Source: Gerris lacustris (Eukaryota; Arthropoda; Insecta; Hemiptera; Gerridae). From it: a stretch of DNA of 64,000 bases. Position 1 is the first letter of the stretch. Every line of letters starts with the position of its first letter. Under the pieces are notes generated by a model. That model was not told the DNA's origin. It worked only from the letters and a program-made list of their open reading frames with translations, and ran no database searches. The stretch is from assembly GCA_951217055.1 (NCBI GenBank), contig OX578284.1, positions 25,942,187-26,006,186 of the forward strand. Reading direction: 5' to 3'. The translations under genes were made by a program, and so were the position numbers. Positions 60,174-64,000 of this stretch are shown here, in pieces.

Positions 60174-61229
60174 ATTAATTCAATATATACATACAATATA
60201 AGGTATGCTCTTCGATATATTCAATCAAGTTGGGAGGTAAGTAAATGAAATCAGAAGGAAGTAAACATCACAAAGAAAAATATAAAGAATAGAATAAAAA
60301 AGTATAAAGAAGACTGAATAAAGTTAAGGGAAACAAGGGAGATTGGTTAAAGCACGAACACAATGTAACGTTTCACGTTAGATTTATGAAATATTCAAGG
60401 TGAAAGAAAAAACTGAAAGAAGGGAAACTTCTATTTTTTGTCTGCCTTGTTTAAATCCCGGGTCTTTAGAAAGTTTCAGCTTGGCTTCAATTTATAAAAC
60501 CACGTTAGTTTTCAAGCCATTGGGTAAGTTTTAGCGAATTTGAGCCAAGTTGAAGGTCGGTTTAAAGTGTTATGAAAAAGGAGTTATAAAGAACAATTAA
60601 TAAATAGAATGTAAGGAAATAAAATAAATTTTACACCATCTTGAAGTTCTCTTGCACTTTTCATCCTTTCCATAAATTATTGTTGCAGATTAGGAAAACA
60701 AGTTTAATAGCAAATATTCAACAAGGAAAAAACAACATTAATTATTTCTAAATTGATTTAGAACTCAACTTTTGTCACTACTGGTTACTTGCCCTTCTTA
60801 TTTATTTAGTGTGTTTAGAGGGAAACAATTTGGAAGGCCTAGGCCCTCCTCAGGCTGTTGTTCCACTGAGTTAGTTATTGAGAAGGAGATTTTGAAATGT
60901 AACCTATCTCAGGTATATATTTGTCTCTGTACAAGGCCTAGGGAGTCAGGAGTGGGGGTAGGCCCAGGTGGCTCCATACCTACTCACGTGTACTAACAAT
61001 TTATTAACCAATTTCAATGAAAATTTTGTTTACTCATAGTCAGAAAAAAAGTTAAAATGTTTTCCTGCACTTATTGTGTCCTTAATTTTCAAGTGCATTT
61101 AATTTTTTTTTCTGTCATTTGCTCTCCCAGAAATTTAAAGTTCGATTTCTCCATCTTCATTGAGTTCTTTTCCGTTTTTACTTCCTTCCAAGTCATCGTC
61201 TTGTATTTTGTTTTCAGCTGGTTAATTTA

Positions 61230-61567
61230 CTAGCCCAGCCATTTTAGCCTGATAGAATCTTACTCTTATTCTGCGCTGCGTACGAGTCAGCAGGAGCAAA
61301 TCATCTACAAATACAATTTATTAACTTGTATATTTTCTTTTCTATCATTCTGCGCTGCGTACATCTTAACATGGCCAGATCTTCTGCAAATGCAATATTG
61401 AATAGTTCATTGTTCTTTATATTAATTAGGTTATCTCCTAGATTTACCTCATTCGCCTTTATTAGAGTCACCCTTTCTAGAGTCGAGTTAATAAGGGTGC
61501 AAGACTCACCCCTTCTATCTGACTTAAGAAATTTACAAGTTCCCGGAATCAGTTTCATCGGATGCAC
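61230..61567 (-). pseudogene. Reverse-transcriptase relic with duplicated catalytic box
   Basis: The minus strand reads ..EVNLGDNLINIKNNELFNIA then FAEDLAMLRCTQRRM, like the (F/Y)ADD box of non-LTR reverse transcriptases. About 80 bp on, in another frame, it reads FVDDLLLLTRTQRRI. The DNA word ATTCTGCGCTGCGTAC lies under both TQRR(M/I) copies. The rest of the domain is not recognisable. It may be an accidental resemblance strengthened by a tandem duplication. Confidence 0.4.
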
Positions 61568-62957
61568 TTCTTGTGCGGATTGTCTACCTGATCTACACCT
61601 CCTCTGCTTGTGACAATGTTAATTTAAAAAAATATATAAAATCAAATTAATTACATAACTCAACAAACTTGTTTTTAGTAGTCTCCTTTCTTTTTCATTT
61701 TATAGAATAACAGTTGTAAATAATATGTAAAAAAATATTTTTCGCAACGAATAACTTTTTTTATAGCTCCATGAATCCGAGAAAGATGTATTACTTGTTA
61801 TGACATTTCAAATACATGGTTATGTACAAAGTTTAGCTGTTACCTTAATTCATAATTCCACTTTTTAACTCCGCAGAAAAGGGTATTAGCCACTAAACTA
61901 AAATAAAGAACCGTGACAAAATAAAATATGTGAGGTCACTCTAATCCATTACAGTTATTACTCGCAGGTTTGTAGTTAGAGTAAGAATGAAGAGATCTAT
62001 TAATCTTTATTTAGTGTAAGCAGGATGTATATAAAAGTTAGGAAAAAATATATCAAGGGAAGAGATTCTAAGGTCCAAAGTTGTGACGGCTCTAGGGTAT
62101 AAAGTTAGCTACCTGGGTCAGCAGTTCTAAATTCAGAGAGACACACCCTTTTCTTCCGGTCACCAACTTTTCTAACCTTCATCCCTTACCGATTTTCCGC
62201 CTACACAAACAAGAGGGGTAAAACTTGCTGACGTTTTTCAAAAACTTTATTACAACTCACTGGAAATTTAAAATAGTTTACTGCTTCAAACTACTCTCTT
62301 ATTGTAAACTTTACAAAAAGGCTAATTCGTGCATTTTTGAGTCAAAGTTAAATCGATAAATATAATTTAGCAGTTTGGTTTATTAATTTGTCGACTTGAG
62401 AGGAACCTCAAAAATAAGTTAAGGACTTCTCTTTGATTTATTGATTTTTGAATAAACAGTGTGTCCCAAGATATTTATCCAAGAGAAAAACTTCTCTTAT
62501 TTTTAGGTTGTCAAAAAAATGAAAATTCTATATAATAACTTCCGCTTGTTCTTAAACCTCTAAACATTTTAACATTTTTTGATTTTGTGTACCCTACCTG
62601 TATGTAATGTCTAAGTAAAATCAGTTCCCCTGTATGGATTTTTATGATTATTTCAAACGTCGTACTATTATTTCAAACGCCGTACTTTAATACTAAGATT
62701 TCATTTTTGGCTTGGTATTTTGGATGAAAACCTTGGTATTGTTTTTAAGAAAATAAGTCTAAATATAGAATTATTCTTAAGAGATGGGGCCCTCTATCTA
62801 GTCTTATTTGAACTACTGTGGACCCTCACTTTGTATATAATATTAAACCGTAAACTTTGTATTAAAATTTTGATTACCTATTTTGTACTGTAAAAAAAAA
62901 AAAATAAAATAAAAATAAAGGTGGAAATATATTATTATTGGTTTTGTTTGTTTTCAG

Positions 62958-63109
62958 GTTTCACGATGTATACAACTTGCGTAATTTGGCTGGCATTTGT
63001 TCCAATTTACTTCGGCACGGGGAACCACATGCCGCTAAGGATTACAAGTTTATCAGTGGCCATATCACTCTCAGCCTACATTACTATAGCCTGCTTGTTC
63101 TCCCCAAAG
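62958..63109 (+). CDS. mGluR: Metabotropic glutamate receptor, exon: TM6, ECL3, TM7
   Basis: This exon encodes about 50 residues. It starts after TTTTCAG with the last two bases of a glycine codon begun in the previous exon. TM6 (FTMYTTCVIWLAFVPIYFG) contains the class C FTMYTTCxIWLAF signature. Then come the short ECL3 (TGNHMPLR) and TM7 (ITSLSVAISLSAYITIACLF). The last residues, SPK, are the start of the conserved FxPKxYIIL junction to the cytoplasmic tail. The exon ends in phase 0 at AAG|GTAACT. The tail exon is not found in the 890 bp that remain. Confidence 0.96.
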
Positions 63110-63249
63110 GTAACTTTCTAGCCATATCTACCTAATAAAACAGTTGATGCTATCTGGCAAAAAAAATGTTTAGATCAAAATAAAAGTGCTTAATATAAAT
63201 AATAATTTTAATAAAACTTGTCTTTATAACATATCTGTTAATCTAGCAT

Positions 63250-63607
63250 GTAGTGTGGATCCTTAAGGGTAATTCAAAAACTCTCATTTAGGTGGCAATG
63301 TTTCGGCTTGACAAGCCATTTTCAAGCCTAGAAATAAAACTTAATTTAGAAGAGCGTCATAGTACATTGCTTTAAGAAGCTTACTTGACTAGTATTGAGA
63401 AAGTATCTGTAATAAGATTTAGTGAGGATCTAACGATCCTCCTTATGATTGTGAATTTCTGAATACTAGTCAAGTAAACTTCTGAAAGCAAGGTATTATG
63501 GCGCTCTTCTAAATAAAGTTTTATTTCTAGGCTTGAAAATGGCTTGTCGAGCCGTAACGTTCCACCTAATTGAGAGTTTTGGTATTAGCCTTAAGGACCC
63601 ACACTAC
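63250..63607. mobile_element. Fold-back element with about 155-bp arms
   Basis: GTAGTGTGGATCCTTAAGG and the inverted GGACCCACACTAC end bound arms that match over about 155 bp, with a 50-bp centre. Each arm has one hairpin module (63300-63328 on -, 63531-63560 on +). It is non-coding. Confidence 0.8.
63300..63328 (-). other. Hairpin module, variant core
   Basis: It reads UUGAAAA, U, stem GGCUU-GUC-AAGCC, GAAAC. The arm partner at 63531 has GUCG in the loop and GUAAC in place of GAAAC. Confidence 0.4.
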
Positions 63608-63788
63608 ACGCTGAACTATTGCAAAGGGTACAATTTTGGAACAATTATATTTCTGTTAATGTAATTAGAACAATAATAATAGAAATAGAGGATAATAATT
63701 AATGTGGTTCGTAACAGTTCAAGTATAATAACAGGGTATGTTAGCGAGATGCTGTCAAATAAAACACAGTAAGAAAGTTGTTGCTAAC

Positions 63789-63816
63789 GTTTCGCGAAAT
63801 TTATTAGCATCATCAG
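63789..63816 (-). other. Hairpin module with long downstream stem
   Basis: On the minus strand it reads CUGAUGA, U, a weak GC..GC-closed loop, then GAAACGUUAGC. That last part pairs with GCUAACAU (about 63732-63739) across a 40-nt loop with one mismatch, followed by A. Confidence 0.4.
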
Positions 63817-64000
63817 AGCAAGAAACAAAGTATAAAATAAATATTCCTACCGCGGGTTTCCGCAAGCCAAGCGAATTTCCATTGGAAATTTGTAGTTCAA
63901 TGTTGTGCAGTTTAAACTTCCTTCATAACTACTACAGTTGTGTGGATTGTTTTAAGTTAAGAAAATGTATAAGAAATATTTTAGTTAGATTGGGGATTTT

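Larger units (their letters stand above)
57017..62957 (+). other. mGluR intron, 5.9 kb
   Basis: The donor is GTAAAG and the acceptor is TTTGTTTTCAG with a good pyrimidine tract. It contains the palindrome, the two fold-back elements, the tandem duplication and the reverse-transcriptase relic listed separately. 57400-58450, 59050-59720, 60190-61220 and 61620-62900 show nothing I can name. A TCCTCAGGCTGTT..GAGTTAGTTA block recurs at about 59435 and 60845. Confidence 0.8.
63110..64000 (+). other. mGluR intron, 5' part
   Basis: The donor is GTAACT. It holds a fold-back element (63250-63607) and the left part of another repeat with a hairpin module near 63800. The remaining sequence is AT-rich and unremarkable. 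Confidence 0.75.

Overview
This is AT-rich eukaryotic nuclear DNA, most likely from an insect. The only host gene I can support is a metabotropic glutamate receptor (class C GPCR) on the + strand. Four of its coding exons (7104-7278, 34624-34786, 56803-57016, 62958-63109) are separated by introns of about 27.3, 22.0 and 5.9 kb. All junctions are GT..AG and the phases match exactly. Joined, they give about 235 residues running from late TM1 to the end of TM7. The ligand-binding and cysteine-rich domains lie upstream of the window and the C-terminal tail lies downstream. The tell-tale ICL3/TM6 stretch (FNESKHIG | FTMYTTCVIWLAF) makes the family certain. The insect-type ECL2 (HHYPTRE) points to the insect mGluRA/mXR branch.

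Almost everything else is intronic and is dominated by mobile elements. The best preserved is a complete, probably recent Ty3/gypsy LTR retrotransposon of the CsRn1 type at 25615-29742, antisense to the host gene. Its two 162-bp LTRs are identical. It has a tRNA-Trp primer-binding site, an intact gag with a CX2HX9CX3C knuckle and an intact protease-RT-RNaseH-integrase pol. Gag and pol are joined by a textbook -1 frameshift signal: slippery TTTAAAC, a 6-nt spacer and a 9-bp stem.

Region by region: 1-7.1 kb holds three Helitron-like 3' ends, a 5S-rRNA-headed SINE and a 1.25-kb element with 300-bp inverted repeats. 7.3-34.6 kb holds LINE-tail repeats, a 28-bp minisatellite, a TA-flanked MITE full of AGGTCA half-sites, Harbinger-like and piggyBac-like MITEs, and the LTR element. 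34.8-56.8 kb holds mariner relics, a pogo-like MITE, several fold-back elements, a decayed 118-bp tandem array beside a broken non-LTR reverse transcriptase, and a second 5S-headed SINE. 57.0-64.0 kb holds more fold-back elements and a relic reverse transcriptase with a duplicated catalytic box.

The least expected pattern is a small hairpin module, YUGANRAU - variable stem - GAAA. It recurs in seven different fold-back loci. The stem sequence changes completely while both strands of the internal loop stay fixed. It resembles the hammerhead ribozyme core, with one consistent deviation. I found no tRNA gene, intact rRNA gene, CRISPR array or bacterial-type feature.
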